NCBI RefSeq assembly: GCF_051020765.1
Contig: NC_134931.1
Location: forward strand, 21,220,810-21,284,809
Source: Lasioglossum baleicum
Lineage: Eukaryota; Arthropoda; Insecta; Hymenoptera; Halictidae
DNA length: 64,000 bases
Direction: 5' to 3'
Made by a program: the position numbers and the translations under genes. Below the pieces are notes generated by a model. It worked only from the letters and a program-made list of their open reading frames with translations. It had not been told where the DNA came from and ran no database searches. Within the stretch, counting starts at the first letter, position 1. Each line of letters opens with the position of its first letter. Positions 1 to 11,765 of this stretch are shown here, piece by piece.

Positions 1-273
1 TACTTCGATTTTATGGAATTGTTGAGGTTGCTGCTTTGACAGTCAAACTGCCAATGAGTTAAAAATAATATATATATTTTGTGCTTTTACTATTTCGCAT
101 TTGGCCTTCTATTTTTGCAGTCCAATGTTGAAATCGTAAGAAAATCGATAGAATTTTTTTATCATTTTATTACCTTGGTCTTGGTCGAAAGAGATGTCGA
201 AGAAGCTCGGTCCTCATTGTTTATACAGATCACGGAATTCCGCAAGGAACTGGAGTTGCTGTTGCCGATTTGA
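1..273 (+). CDS. 3' end of an unidentified gene (last two exons)
   Basis: Two exons join in one frame. The first is cut by the window edge and ends at 26 (GAG before GTTGCT). The second runs 121-273 after a TTTTTGCAG acceptor and ends in TGA. The join is phase 0. The second exon encodes 50 residues that start SNVEIVRKSIEFF and end ELELLLPI, probably amphipathic helix with many charged residues. A polyadenylation-like AATAAA lies at about 325. I do not recognise the family, and too little is present to assign one. The gene points toward the minus-strand ZnT-like exon, so either the two genes overlap or this one lies in the first intron of the other. Confidence 0.45.
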
Positions 274-658
274 CGACGACTGTACTGTAAAATATGAGTG
301 ACTTGCTTGTATGAAAGAAATTAAATAAACAGCGAATTCGTGAATATGACTCATCCGTACCAACGTCCGGAAAAACAATGCAAACGATCGTGATAAAATG
401 CATCATTATATAAAGTCTTTGTTAACATGCCAGCCTTGTATATTGGAGATAATATCTTGTTATTATATATATATTTCATTATTTAATATCAAATGCAAAT
501 GGCTGTGCAGTCAATTCTTGCGAATCGCTCACGTGAGCAAACAAGTTAAACAATTCCAGAGATGTTCGTTCTATTACACGGCGTAATAAGTTCGTTCACA
601 TTTCATTAAACGAATGCCAAGGCTGCAATACTGCTTCGCCAACCGTAATTTGTTAATG

Positions 659-660
<2 letters not shown>

Positions 661-689
<29 letters not shown>
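661..689. repeat. (CT)n microsatellite
   Basis: An uninterrupted CT run of about 29 bases. The rest of 274-1180 is AT-rich with no conserved coding signal; the short open frames there have no splice support or familiar motif. Confidence 0.9.
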
Positions 690-692
<3 letters not shown>

Positions 693-1235
693 AAGAATAT
701 TTTGGAGGGCTCGGCATGAACGAAAATCGTTAGGTGCAACGGCCGACGATTATGGCGAATTAAGCAACAACATCCCAACTAAATTGCAATCGTTTTTCCA
801 TTACACCATTGAACAAGTCTGCGGTCTGTTATTGTTACACTGCGAGACGATTCCAATAAAACAATAATGATAGTCGTTTCTCTTCTGTAATTGTAAACAA
901 TTGAATCGTCAATTGTAAAAATTCACTATTGCTTGTGTACGTAATAAAGTGAACGAACTCATTAATAAGCTATTATGCAGCGGCGGACCTTTCATTTCAT
1001 TACACAGTTAACCCAAATGAATACCAAAAATTTTTGTATAATTTATTGTTTCTTAAGTTTTTAATTCAAATCATTTTTATATTTTTGTTAAACAAATCGT
1101 TAAACAAATCAAATCAAATCAAATCAACTCGTTCAACAAATTGCTTTAATTTACAACATTCTCCGATCCGTTGATGATTTTTTAGGCGAAAGAAAGTACA
1201 TAGTGGAAATATATGTTTGGATAATTGAATTGTAC

Positions 1236-1424
1236 CTTGATCGATGCGATGCAACCGGCAAGTGCGATAATGTTGCACAACATGTGATAGGCATTGAGGA
1301 GTAACGTCAACGAGTGGGTCACGTGACTAGCAACGATCTCGACGAGGAAGAAGGCGGTGGTGAAGAAGAGGAGCAGGTACAACTGGACAGGTTGTAGTCT
1401 TCTGAACCATTCTTTCACAGCCAT
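1236..1424 (-). CDS. ZnT-like (SLC30/CDF) transporter, first coding exon only
   Basis: Starting at the ATG at 1424 the exon gives MAVKEWFRRLQPVQ and then two hydrophobic helices, ending at AAG before a GTACAA donor at 1235. The arrangement matches TM1-TM2 of cation diffusion facilitators: a first helix with FFLVEIVASHVTHS, then NAYHMLCN-IIALAG. In zinc-transporting ZnT proteins the second helix carries HxxxD, which binds the metal; here the motif reads HMLCN, with Asn in place of Asp. An in-frame ATG lies further upstream at 1496, but the inner one gives the family-like N-terminus. The remaining exons must lie at lower coordinates, beyond the left edge. The family call rests on one exon, so the exact paralogue is unknown. 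Confidence 0.65.
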
Positions 1425-2351
1425 GATCCTGCAGGCAAAGCAACACACAGTGGACGTTCCGTTGTTATTCTGATCTGGCCACCACACGAGCACCAATTCC
1501 TTCAGCTACCAACCGATCGGTTACTACTCTTTCACGGTGAGATTTTTCTATCACCTCACTGACCAGACAATCAGCATACTTTTCTTAGAGAACTAGATTA
1601 GAGAACCTCGATTATTATCTGAACTTAACAAAGAGACTTATTGATTTGTAAAAAAAAACAGTGTTGCTTGTGAACCAACTTACATTGAGCTACAATACAG
1701 TAGATCCTCGATTCCGAACCAGTGAACGATAGATCTCGAAAAAAATAGTCTTCGATGGTTAAAAAGAAATTAAAGATTACTTGCATAATTGATGTCTCAC
1801 ATCAGCTAAAGGAGGCCACCTAAATATCTTCTTTATTTTTAATGCCATAGTTTAAATGGTGTCGAGGGAGGAATACCATAGAAGACAAATGTTTTGTTGG
1901 ATTATTTTTTCATAGTTTTTTCAAATTCATCGTTATCTTTTACCAGAAGGACTTATTCTTTATTTATTCCATCTTGTAGCAAATGACAAAATACATTTGA
2001 ACGATATCTTGTCATGTCATATCTATATATGATATTTCTAATTATACTATGTAGTAATATACTTTTGCATTTAATAAGTGATTTTAAAACTGTTTGATTA
2101 TTATCTGAGCAAAAAATTAGATTTTTCGAACCACCTCGGCCCCAATCAGTTCGGATAATCGAGGTTCTACTGTACAGCGAAGTCTTATTTACTGGAAGAG
2201 AAATAAAAATGTGATCGGTTTGCTGGGGCAACATAAAAATGTGTACAGATCTATTGTTATTTAAGTATTTAAATGATTTTTGTTTGCACTCTGCAAATAA
2301 GTTTGCATGGTAAAAATATTTAAAAAATTATTAGTTGAAGAGAAAGATGTA

Positions 2352-2915
2352 TAGGGTGGAAATTATAAAGCGTTACAGACGAATATCTCCAAAAATATTA
2401 ATAATACGCAAAAATGTTTCAGATGAAAGTTGTACAGTACCGAGGGGGAACATCATGTGTTGGGACTTGTTATTTTTCCCGGTGAACACTCCAAGGTGAG
2501 GTGAAGGTCAACTTTCTGTTTTTAAATGGAACGTCCTATTTTTTATACCATAGATCGATAGAGTACCAAATTCTGAGTATAAAAGTGTTGACCTTCATAT
2601 GTCCTAAACCCAATAGTTAACGAGATATTATTGAAACAATTTTCTTTCTTCTTTGGAGTTTAGGACATATGAAGGCAAACACTTTTATATACTTAAAATT
2701 TGACACTCTATCAATCTATGGTATAAAAAATAAAACATTCCATTTAAAAAAAGAAAGTTGACCTTCTCCTCACCTCGGAGTGTTCATCGGGAAAAATAAA
2801 AATCCTACCACATGATGCTCCCCTCGGTACTGAGCAACTTTCATCTGAAACATTTTTGCGTATAATCAATATTTTTTGAGATGTTCGTCTGTAACGCTTT
2901 ATAATCTCCACCCTG
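2352..2915. mobile_element. 564-bp palindromic Tc1/mariner-type MITE
   Basis: The two halves are inverted copies along almost their whole length. The ends read TAGGGTGGAAATTATAAAGC and, reversed, CAGGGTGGAGATTATAAAGC. TA dinucleotides flank both ends (2350-2351 and 2916-2917), the target site used by Tc1/mariner elements. No open frame of transposase type is present. Around it, 1500-2349 holds only AT-rich sequence. Confidence 0.85.
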
Positions 2916-3224
2916 TATCTAGTATTAAGGAAATATCATTATGAAAGAAGATACTCAAACCACCTCTCCAATTTACGCTGCCCACGTGTCAGACACAGAC
3001 GCGGACAACGCTTTTCAATTGTTTTCATATCTCTGGTTATTCTCGCACATTACAGCATTATGTACCCATTCTTTCGAAAATCTAAAAGCTGTTATGATAA
3101 CACACATTAACGTCGGCAATTAGGAAACTGCCATGCAACCCTTGAGCATCTTCAATAAAGATATTTTCTCCAAATATCTCTTGATACCGAATCATGTTGC
3201 GATCTCTGTACCTCGAAAATAATT

Positions 3225-3335
3225 ATGCATAAAGGTCTGCAGAGCTTTCTGCAAAAACATAACGTAGAGCAAGTGAAAGCTTGTATGGAAGCTACTGGTT
3301 GTTATAGTGAAGCTCTGGACTGTGTATACGATTAA
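3225..3335 (+). pseudogene. IS110-family transposase fragment
   Basis: A 36-codon frame begins ATG and stops at TAA 3333-3335. Its core reads VEQVKACMEATGCYSEAL, which matches the conserved segment around the catalytic Glu (the E of EATG) in the RuvC-like DEDD domain of bacterial IS110 transposases. Full proteins are roughly 300-400 residues, so this is about a tenth. A 15-bp direct repeat, ACCTCGAAAATAATT, sits at 3210-3224 and 3354-3368 on either side, like a target duplication around a 129-bp insertion. The residue match and the repeats are visible in the sequence; the bacterial origin is inference. A chance match of this length is possible but seems unlikely. Confidence 0.5.
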
Positions 3336-3368
3336 AAGCAAATGCGACTTTTGACCTCGAAAATAATT

Positions 3369-5300
3369 TTACGGCGGCGTTTTTGCATGAATCTCCACCA
3401 AACCGAGGGGTGTAGAATCGCGGCGGTACGATAGTCGCGACATATAATTACATTTCTTTACACGCTGTACAATTTTGAATAAATCCTGATTCAACCGATA
3501 GTTGCACGCAGCTGCGGGCAGAAATCACTTGTACTGTCTAAATCGGTAGCACAGTTTGGCGACAGGACGAGGTGAGATTGAGATACGCACGTTGTTTGCT
3601 TAACAAAACATTCCAAGCAGCCGGGTGATGGAATGTTTTCCGATTGTGGCAGTATTAAATCGGTCGTTGCAGAACAATCGACGCGACGGCATGAATTCTC
3701 GTCTATCGGAACGTAGTTCGAATCAGTCGACGACTGCGGCCGTTCGATACAGAATACAGATGGAAAAACAAAGTATACTCGATGACTGTCAACGGTCGGT
3801 TCCACGAGGAGCGGAAGAGATACGGTGTGTATGTATGTATGTACAACAGAGGTTTGGTGGAAAGAGTTGAAAGTGGGGAAGGGATGCGGGATACGTGGAT
3901 AAAGAAGAAACGGAGGGTTCTCGCTTGAGAATCACGGTCACTAGGCGAAAGAGAGTCCGCCGGAACGAAACGATACGCCGTGCATCACTTTACTTTCAGT
4001 CGCGTCGATCCGCTTGTTTTCTTCTGGAACTGTCTCCGATGCTTGTAACGCACTATACATATATGTATATGTATCCGCGGTTTCACCGTGATACCGTGAT
4101 AACGGACTCGAGCGGAAACAGCCACTATTCCCGGTTGCTTTGTACGTGCTATACACCACACAACTACTTATGCTCCCCTCGTCGCGACGGATTCAACAAT
4201 AAGATGAGGCCACGGATCAGCGACGAACCGAACGAGACGGTTCTCCGGACGAAACGATATTGACGAGACGGATGCTACCGCTTCCACGGTTCTTCTGCGT
4301 TTAGCCATGAGCTGGCTGGCTGAATGAGCAGTTTGGCTATCGCCGCTATCGGTCTCACCCCCGCCGACTTTGGTCCTTTCGTCTTCGTCTACCTACGAAA
4401 GTTCGATTGTTTGTTCGAACTATCCAGTCATACCGACGACGATAGTTTCTACCCTATTATTCCCTGACGTGTCCGCGAGAGTTACCCGCTCCATTCAAGC
4501 CACCGTTCTATGCGCGTACAAGCTACATAAATACATACTCGGATAACGGAGGACCAACCAGAGAAGGTGAGTCACAGCTCGAGCCTTGAAAAATTTCAAT
4601 TTTTCACCATGTTCTGTGTTTACATTCCAACTGTTGATCCCTCGAACCACGGGAAAGTGACTCGATGTGACTAAGCTGTTTACCTTGTGAGATCGGCAAT
4701 TAGGGGAGTTCTGGGAGTACATACCGGACACACATTTCAAAAGTATGTATGTATGTAGAATTGCCTTCTGGAACTTTTCTTTGCGTCAACATTCTTATTG
4801 CGAATAAGAGTACTATAGCGAATATTGTGAATATAATTTGGAAAAAATGATTACTTTATCAACATTAAGATAGTTAGGGTTTTATCATTTATTGGTTCGT
4901 GCTTTTTTAAATGATTAATATTTATGTGCGTGGGCGGTTTTATTCGTACAAGGTTATTGTCAACTTATCAAATAAGAGTAACTATATTGCAATAATTATT
5001 TCTCATTGAAAGAATCGGAAGAAACGTGTTTGCTTAACCCGAAATAACTAAGCTGATGCTGTGTGTATAAGTATCAACAATGATTAGAAACTGATTGAAC
5101 ACCTTTTATCCGGCAACCAAAATACTTTACCTTGTGAAAATCAGAATAAGTAAATTGAAGCATTCGGCAGATTATTTTGTTACAAGATTTAAATGTTCCG
5201 ATCGTCATATTTACATCAGTTATCTGGTATCTAGAGAGACACCACCCACCGATCTCCACGATTCTTGAATGTATCGTCAGAAGGTCTCGTCACTCTGAAT
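3369..5300 (+). other. Gene-poor interval with a possible non-coding first exon
   Basis: The interval 3500-4500 is richer in GC and CG dinucleotides than its surroundings, as around insect promoters. A good donor (GAGAAG before GTGAGT) falls at 4566/4567 on the plus strand, which could end a 5' UTR exon of a long gene or a lncRNA. No conserved coding frame was found nearby. Both strands carry short open frames between 3490 and 4260, but they look like by-products of the base composition. Confidence 0.25.
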
Positions 5301-5307
5301 TGTGTAC

Positions 5308-5864
5308 AGGGCGCTGCAATAACTTTCACCACCTCAGCATTGAAAAATTATATAAACAAAAGTTGCAGGGTATATGGTATAAGCCATAAAGGTAAATGTG
5401 ATGTAAACACTTCTCATGTGACCGAAGGAGTTTCGAAGATTTCAAGGTCACCTTGCTTTCTTTAAATGGAAAGACTTGCCTTTTGTATCGCGAATCGATT
5501 GTAGTATGAAATTCTACGTAAAAATGTATTGACCTTCGATCGTATGTCCGAAACCGAATAGTTAAATCGATATTACCGAAAGAATTTTCTGATCTGACAA
5601 TAAGCATGGAAATTGTAGAAAGTTATTTTGATAATATCTCGTTAACTATACATATTAGATCTAGGACATATGAATGAAAGTCAATACATTTTTACGCAGA
5701 ATTCGATACTCTATCGATTCATGATATAAAAAGTAGCTCTTTACGTTTAAAGAAATGAAAGAGACCCTGAAATCTTGGAAACACCTTCGTGCATATAAAA
5801 AGTGTTTGCATCATAATATCCCCCCCCCCCCCACCCCTCTATACCAATCAACTTTTCAATATGT
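5308..5864. mobile_element. Palindromic MITE, about 550 bp, degenerate
   Basis: The left arm includes AAGGTCACCTTGCTTTCTTT, AAATGGAAAGA and GTATGTCCGAAACCGAATAG; the right arm carries the same segments reversed (CTAGGACATATGAATGAAAG and so on). The ends are imperfect and I place them approximately. A C-rich run of 14 bases lies just inside the right end near 5820. A half copy of the same family sits at 58440-58690. From 5865 to 8290 I see only AT-rich sequence without genes. Confidence 0.65.
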
Positions 5865-8292
5865 AATTTTTTCATATTATTACAAGTAACGGAAATTGTG
5901 ATTAAATATTGTGCAGGTTCTACATTATTATTTCCAGTTTGTTAAACCTTGAACCTTGAAATTTGTTGTATCGGTTTAAGCGACACAAGTATAATAACAA
6001 TAAATGAAAATGATTAAACAGTACATATTTGCTGATTGTATTGGAACGCGCGTAGCTTATAGTTTACAGGGCAACTAATTGTTTTGAGAATTGAATTTAT
6101 TAAAAATTCTTGCACCGCTACGGAACGAACTATTTTTGCGAGGCTACGAATCACGATGCAATCAGTATTGACAAATCATTCGTTTACGTACGACCTTCGC
6201 TGCTCTGTGCAGTAATCGTTCCGCTATGTTGATTATATACGTGAAATTACAGTTTTCGTGTTTTAACAGCGATCGACCGGACGAGACGAGTACTTACTTA
6301 CATCTGAAGAAATGAAATCACAAATTATACTGGTGCACATTTCCACTGAAATACAATAGTTGGAATTCCACTAGAGGAGAATTGCCATTTCAATTAAACT
6401 ATGTATAACATATTCGCTGGTGATGGATATTAAAAACATCACGCAACAGGTAGAGTCAGATATGACAGTGACAGGCTTCCATATCCAACAAATGTGCCTG
6501 ATTCATGCCTGATCTAAATTGAACGTGTTAGCTTCTGAAGCAACACGTTTAACAACATAGTTAAAGGTGAGTCCACACTTTCCAGATGACAGTAAAGAGT
6601 ATTGATAAATATTATAGTTAATATATGATAAATAGATTATACATAAGTAGATTACAGACATCTTTAAAATGACATATTGTATCCATATATAATATTTAAT
6701 TTAAAAACTAACAACAGATGTTCATTTGTAATGTTTGAGCCGTTCTTCAAAGAACGTGTTACAAGTCCATTTTTCGAAAAATGAGTTGATGGAAGTTTTA
6801 GTCAGATATAGATATAAAAAAATAAAAAGAAAACGAACAATATATTAATAAATAAATAGACTTACACAACTTCCAAAAACAAAGGCTCATTTCTAAATTA
6901 CAGTTTGAATTTATGAATTTTCACATTCACGAACACATCCGGTTTGTTAGAATTGTCTAACTAACTTTTTTTTGTTGCTAATTTTACTATAGTTTTATAT
7001 TTTTCATCTTACAATTATTGATATTATAAAGTTGCTTAACAAATGGAAATTGATTCGATAAATTTCTTTATCGAAGCACATATTGTAATCAAAATTGCAC
7101 AAAATCTAAATAAATAGAGTAGATATTACGAATTACATGTTTACATCATGGTTAATCAACCAGGTAAAATTATTAGGTACGTATTATCAATAAATTAATG
7201 GAATGCTCTTACTAAAAATCGATACGCAATGCTACTGCAAGGGTCAATTGATTTGTGTGAAATTGGAGTACATATTATAAAAATGAACGTTTAAAGCAGA
7301 AATTTTTTCATTTCATCTCTTAACAATTTTAATATTTTTTAAATTAACTTTTTTGTTTAAATTAACTAAAAATAATTTTTTAAATTAAATTTTAAATTAA
7401 CAATTTAACAATTGTTAATATAATAGATTGTAAATAATACACCAATGATATTAAATTGATTTGATGTTTCTTCTATTTCGTGTACTACCTACTCGTTTTT
7501 GTCATGAATAGTTGAATAGACAACACCTGTGCAGTCTAATGATAATGCTCTTAATAAAAGCGAGTGCTAATTGTAAAATGAAACATTTCAAGATCAAAAC
7601 ACATTTCCAGTCTGTAACTCGAGTAAACATTTAAATTATGAGTTAGCGAACGGTGACAGCTTCTTGTGCGGCAATACCTTGATATTACCCACGAATCTGA
7701 CGAATTATAAGTGCATTTCGTTCGTATCTAGCATCTAATCATTTGTAGACTTCTGCCGCACTCTAATACAATTGCGTATGCACCTTAACAGCTCTGTACA
7801 CCGTGGATACGTGTGCTAGATGTGGGGGCCATCAGAGAGTTAGTTACGAACATCCGGGCGCGCCGTAATAGCTTTTGAACTCTGAAATGCCCGCGTCTCC
7901 GATCATTATTTGTCGTCTTCATTCAACTTCGTTGAAATACACTCCTGGACAAAACGATAGCACACGCGCGTGTGTGTGTGTGCTATCTTCAACTCTTGAG
8001 TGACCTTCAAAATCTACTTTATAAATGCAATGATTCGATTAAATTATATTTAATATAATTGTATGTACATTTTACACTCTATCGAAATGGCAAATAGAAA
8101 CGTAGTAAGATAGTAAAATTTCATCTAAATCCTCAAATAATTATGTCATAAGTTGTATAGTTAGACATCTCAGGAATCACCGCTTGAGACACCCTGTGTA
8201 GCGAATTAATTGTATTCTGCGATAAATGATACAATTTCACCATAAAAGCGTATTTGAGTTGTTAAATATTATTATACTGCTTTTCATTAGTA

Positions 8293-8525
8293 CAGTTAAG
8301 AACAAAACTGACCGCACACACACTTTAAATCGGAATAACTTTTTTATGAATGGACCAAGCGACTTGAATTTCTCTGTAAGGCTAGAGGAATTAGTTTAGT
8401 AAATGACGTCTGAAATATGTATATGTTGAAAAAAATGCATTTGGTCGGAATTGCGAAATAAATAGTAAAAATTGATTTTTACGACTTTGTTAGCTGGCCC
8501 AATAACGAAAATTTAAAAGATGTAT
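8293..8525. mobile_element. Left half of a MITE (same family as 31358-31779)
   Basis: The segment starts CAGTTAAGAACAAAACTG after a TA and continues with GGACCAAGCGACTTGAATTT and GGCTAGAGGAATTAGTTTAG. Those blocks recur in the complete palindromic copy inside the RRM-F-box gene intron. The right half is missing; an unrelated palindrome starts directly at 8526. Confidence 0.6.
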
Positions 8526-8747
8526 GTTTGGTCGCCTTGTATAAGTTATATCCGCACCAAAAATTTCATTGAAATTGGTTAATCGGTTTACGAGTTATAA
8601 ACAATCGAAAGTGGTAAAAATTACAATTTTTCAAGATTCTCGGACTTCTTACCACTTTTGATTGTTTATAAGTTGTAACTCGTAAACCAATTAACCAATT
8701 TCAATGAAACTTTTGGAGCGGATATAACTCATACAACGCGACCAAAC
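8526..8747. repeat. 222-bp inverted repeat
   Basis: GTTTGGTCGC at the left end returns as GCGACCAAAC at the right end. The arms stay complementary through GTTTACGAGTTATAAACAATC and its reverse, around a short centre near 8635. It is probably a MITE or the fold-back centre of the preceding element. The stretch 8748-9138 contains no recognisable gene. Confidence 0.7.
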
Positions 8748-9138
8748 ACGGTCAAATGCTATTCTATTTGTGTAATTATTGTACAATTTTGTTATGTTTT
8801 GTAGTCTATAAATTAAATATATGTAGTAGTCTATACATACTCTATACATAGATTCGTAGCATTCGTTCTGTTTATTCACATTTTTTACATGTACATACAC
8901 AATTATGTTTGAAATTAAATGAAATATTACGATTTTTTATTCATTTGTGTATACCTATTAATAAAGTTTGTTTATCTGAAGAAATTCTGATTAATAAAGT
9001 AGCAACAAAAAACTTTGATCCAAATAAGAATGCTTCGTAATTCTCTTTATTATTTATTATTCAAGCAACTAAATGCTTCGACAACATAACAATGATAATA
9101 ACGATTAATCTATGTACATTAGCAAACACGCGAATTTC

Positions 9139-9300
9139 GTGTCAGTGGAAATGAATGAACTCAAACTTGTCGCTGAAGACGGACTGTCGATGAAAACATA
9201 TATGTCTACGATTTGACTGTGTCGATGAAAACGCATAGTGTCGGTCAAAGCGTGTCGATGAAAACAGTGTCGGTGAAATGGTTTGTCGACGAACCAAGCA
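9139..9300. repeat. Degenerate 14-17 bp tandem repeat
   Basis: At least six variants of GTGTCGATGAAAAC occur in succession (about 9185, 9219, 9238, 9252, 9267, 9283), with GTGTCAGTGGAAAT at the left edge. On the reverse strand this gives a repetitive open frame rich in HRH, which I take as a by-product. From 9300 to 10370 there is no convincing gene; the longest frame there, 123 codons at 9768, has no recognised motif. Confidence 0.6.
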
Positions 9301-10372
9301 GGTAACCCGCATATGCACAGTATCATCGTAATACATATACATACTGCGAACGACTTTATACTTTATACAACATATAAATCAGTTGATGTCGGTTGTGAGA
9401 CAGCGTTGCCAAATTTACCATGTTTCAACCGGTTCTAAAGTCGGCCGTGTTAAAATCCGCAATCTAAAATCTAACTATCATTATGTTCAGGAGTGTACAA
9501 CGTGAACATGACCCGTAGCAGTCAATTTAACGAGGTCGACCAGGCTAGACTCAAAATTTCAACACTATACATGTATAGTCGTCCCGTTATCTTATCGATC
9601 AAATTAATTAGTCGATGCTGTTATCGTTCCTCGAGAAACGACATTTTTACGCTAATTACGTGCAATCGTGTGATCCTTATCCTAAATAGGTTTCTTATTT
9701 ACGAGTCGATACGGGCGACTCATATTACATATATTGAAATAAAACGCGACATGTAACTGACCTTGATGTGTGTAGCAAACCGATGAGCTCTTCCAATCTC
9801 CTTTCAACAATTCCCACGGACAATTACGCAAACGGAACGAACGTACATGACCGAATGGCACAGGAGCTTCTGTCTTCGAGTTGCTTAGCCTATATCTTTG
9901 TCCATTGTAATTATCTTGAAAGTAGGCGACACTCGATAACCCGACATTATCATTTTCGTTATCGGACGATCAACAACATCGAAACGCGGAACCGTGACCG
10001 TTTTCCGTTTTCTGATAGCCGCAACATACTACATACATCGTGTACATCGTGTTCTGGTTTCGGAAGCCGGTGCTGTAGCGAATTTTCAACTCTATCAGAT
10101 ATTCAACAATTGTCGAAAGAGGTCATCTCTATGACTTGAAAAGAAGACGATCTAGCAAGTCAAGTTAGCGAACCTGGAATTTCGGGAAATGATTTCGTTG
10201 TTTCTATCATATAATTGAACACTCGCGGACAAGATAAAATAAAACGAGTGTCTTTTAAGAGATTTACACCGAAAGCATTTTTAAAATGCGAAGGAAAACT
10301 GTTATTTGAGTATGCAATGTTAAACTGCAATACCATGATCAAATTTTTATTGAATCAACATTTATACATATA

Positions 10373-10626
10373 CAGGGTGTCTGAAAAATGTTGTACTTCC
10401 TTGAAAAGGGTGATTCCCGAGGTCATTTCAAGCAACTTGTTCCTTGAAAAACACCAATCGGACCGATCAGAGTGCGATCCACTCTGTGATTGATCTACGT
10501 TTTTCTCGTTAACAAAGCTTTTTCCTTAACAAAGCTGCGGAGAACATTTTCGCAGACGAAAATGCTATTCCGAGTAGCCTCAAGAACCACCCCCTATATT
10601 AAGTACAACATTTTTAGGACATCCTG
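10373..10626. mobile_element. 254-bp Tc1/mariner-type MITE
   Basis: The ends are CAGGGTGTCTGAAAAATGTT and, reversed, CAGGATGTCCTAAAAATGTT, each flanked by TA. The next block (GTACTTCCTTGAAAAGGGTG) is shared with the element at 11416-11765, so both belong to one family. Confidence 0.8.
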
Positions 10627-11118
10627 TATAAAATGCTTATAAAAAATTATTTAGTCACAATGGTGACGTGCCGCTTCATCTTATATGTGAGATAAGATGA
10701 AATGCAACATATATGTATCTGTGTGAATTCAATTCAAACATTAAGAAAGTCTAATTAATCATGTTACGAGTTTACATGATTCTCTTTTGTTTCTTCTCGT
10801 TTTGTTGGGTGTGTAGTTATTTTATACGCTAATAATTTATCCTTTTACACATGTTTCAGACTGTTTCAAACCTGTTACCTTAATTAATATGACGTTCTTA
10901 TCTGTCTATCCATATCTTATCTATCGACTATAACGATTCGGTAGTGAGGTACCAAAAGTGGTGACTGACTATCGATCGACATTTAAACAAATTTCCTTTT
11001 TGCAGATCCCCCCAGACTAGTTTACAGTTGTGACTCGCACAGAATCACCACTAAAAATCGCTCTACCATTATTCACAACATTGTTTACATTATTAAATCT
11101 GTTGGTATCTAATCACTA

Positions 11119-11314
11119 GACTGCGGATTTTAGGCATTTATCATAAAAATCGGTACGCACAACTTAAAGCAGGATCATATTAAAAAGATTCAAGGAGATG
11201 AGTGTATTGGTTTGAGTTTAACAAAATAATTATGAGAAGAAAAAACGTTTTATTCAACTCTTGTGTCTTGCAATAAACGTAAATATTTTTTATTTTGCAT
11301 AAAGATCCGCAGTC
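11119..11314. mobile_element. MITE of the GACTGCGGAT family, 196 bp
   Basis: The inverted ends read GACTGCGGATTTTAGGCATT and, reversed, GACTGCGGATCTTTATGCAA, with TA on each side. Related copies lie at 33197-33405, 50873-50997 and 58123-58330. A weak, diverged copy is at about 12080-12250. Confidence 0.75.
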
Positions 11315-11415
11315 TACTAATTACTTACTAAACATTAAGTATCGTATGAAGCATTATATCAATTTCATATGGATAAAATGAAAAAAAAAACCATATGTAG
11401 AATGGAATTATTCTA

Positions 11416-11765
11416 CAGAGTGACGCCAAAATGTTGCACTTCCTTAAAAACGGTGGTTCCTGTTCCTGAGATGACCCGAATAAACCTTTTCCTTTGCAAA
11501 AATATTCTCCGCGGCTTTGTTAAGGAGTTGTTAACGAAAAACAAGAACCAATTAGATCGCGGCTACAGCAGACAAATTCCGGCTCGGCCGGAAGCCGAAA
11601 TCCGTCCGCCGCGCCGCGCCGTAGCCACGCTCTGATTGGTCAGTGTTTTTCGATAATAACTCCTAAACCAAGCCGTGAATAACATTTTCGCAAAGGAGAA
11701 AGTTACTTCAAATCACCCCAGGAATCACCCTGTTCAAGGAAGTACAACATTTTTGGGACACCCCG
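11416..11765. mobile_element. 350-bp Tc1/mariner-type MITE
   Basis: The ends are CAGAGTGACGCCAAAATGTT and, reversed, CGGGGTGTCCCAAAAATGTT. It is the same family as 10373-10626. The core is GC-rich and not shared with that copy. From 11766 to 13020 only AT-rich sequence and the weak MITE copy near 12080-12250 are seen. Confidence 0.75.

Noticed and set aside
3625..4263. Overlapping open frames on both strands in a GC-richer stretch
   Set aside because: No family motifs or consistent splice sites; both strands are equally open, which fits base composition.
9768..10139. 123-codon open frame
   Set aside because: No recognisable motif, no supporting exon neighbours, low-complexity serine content; length is within chance for this window.
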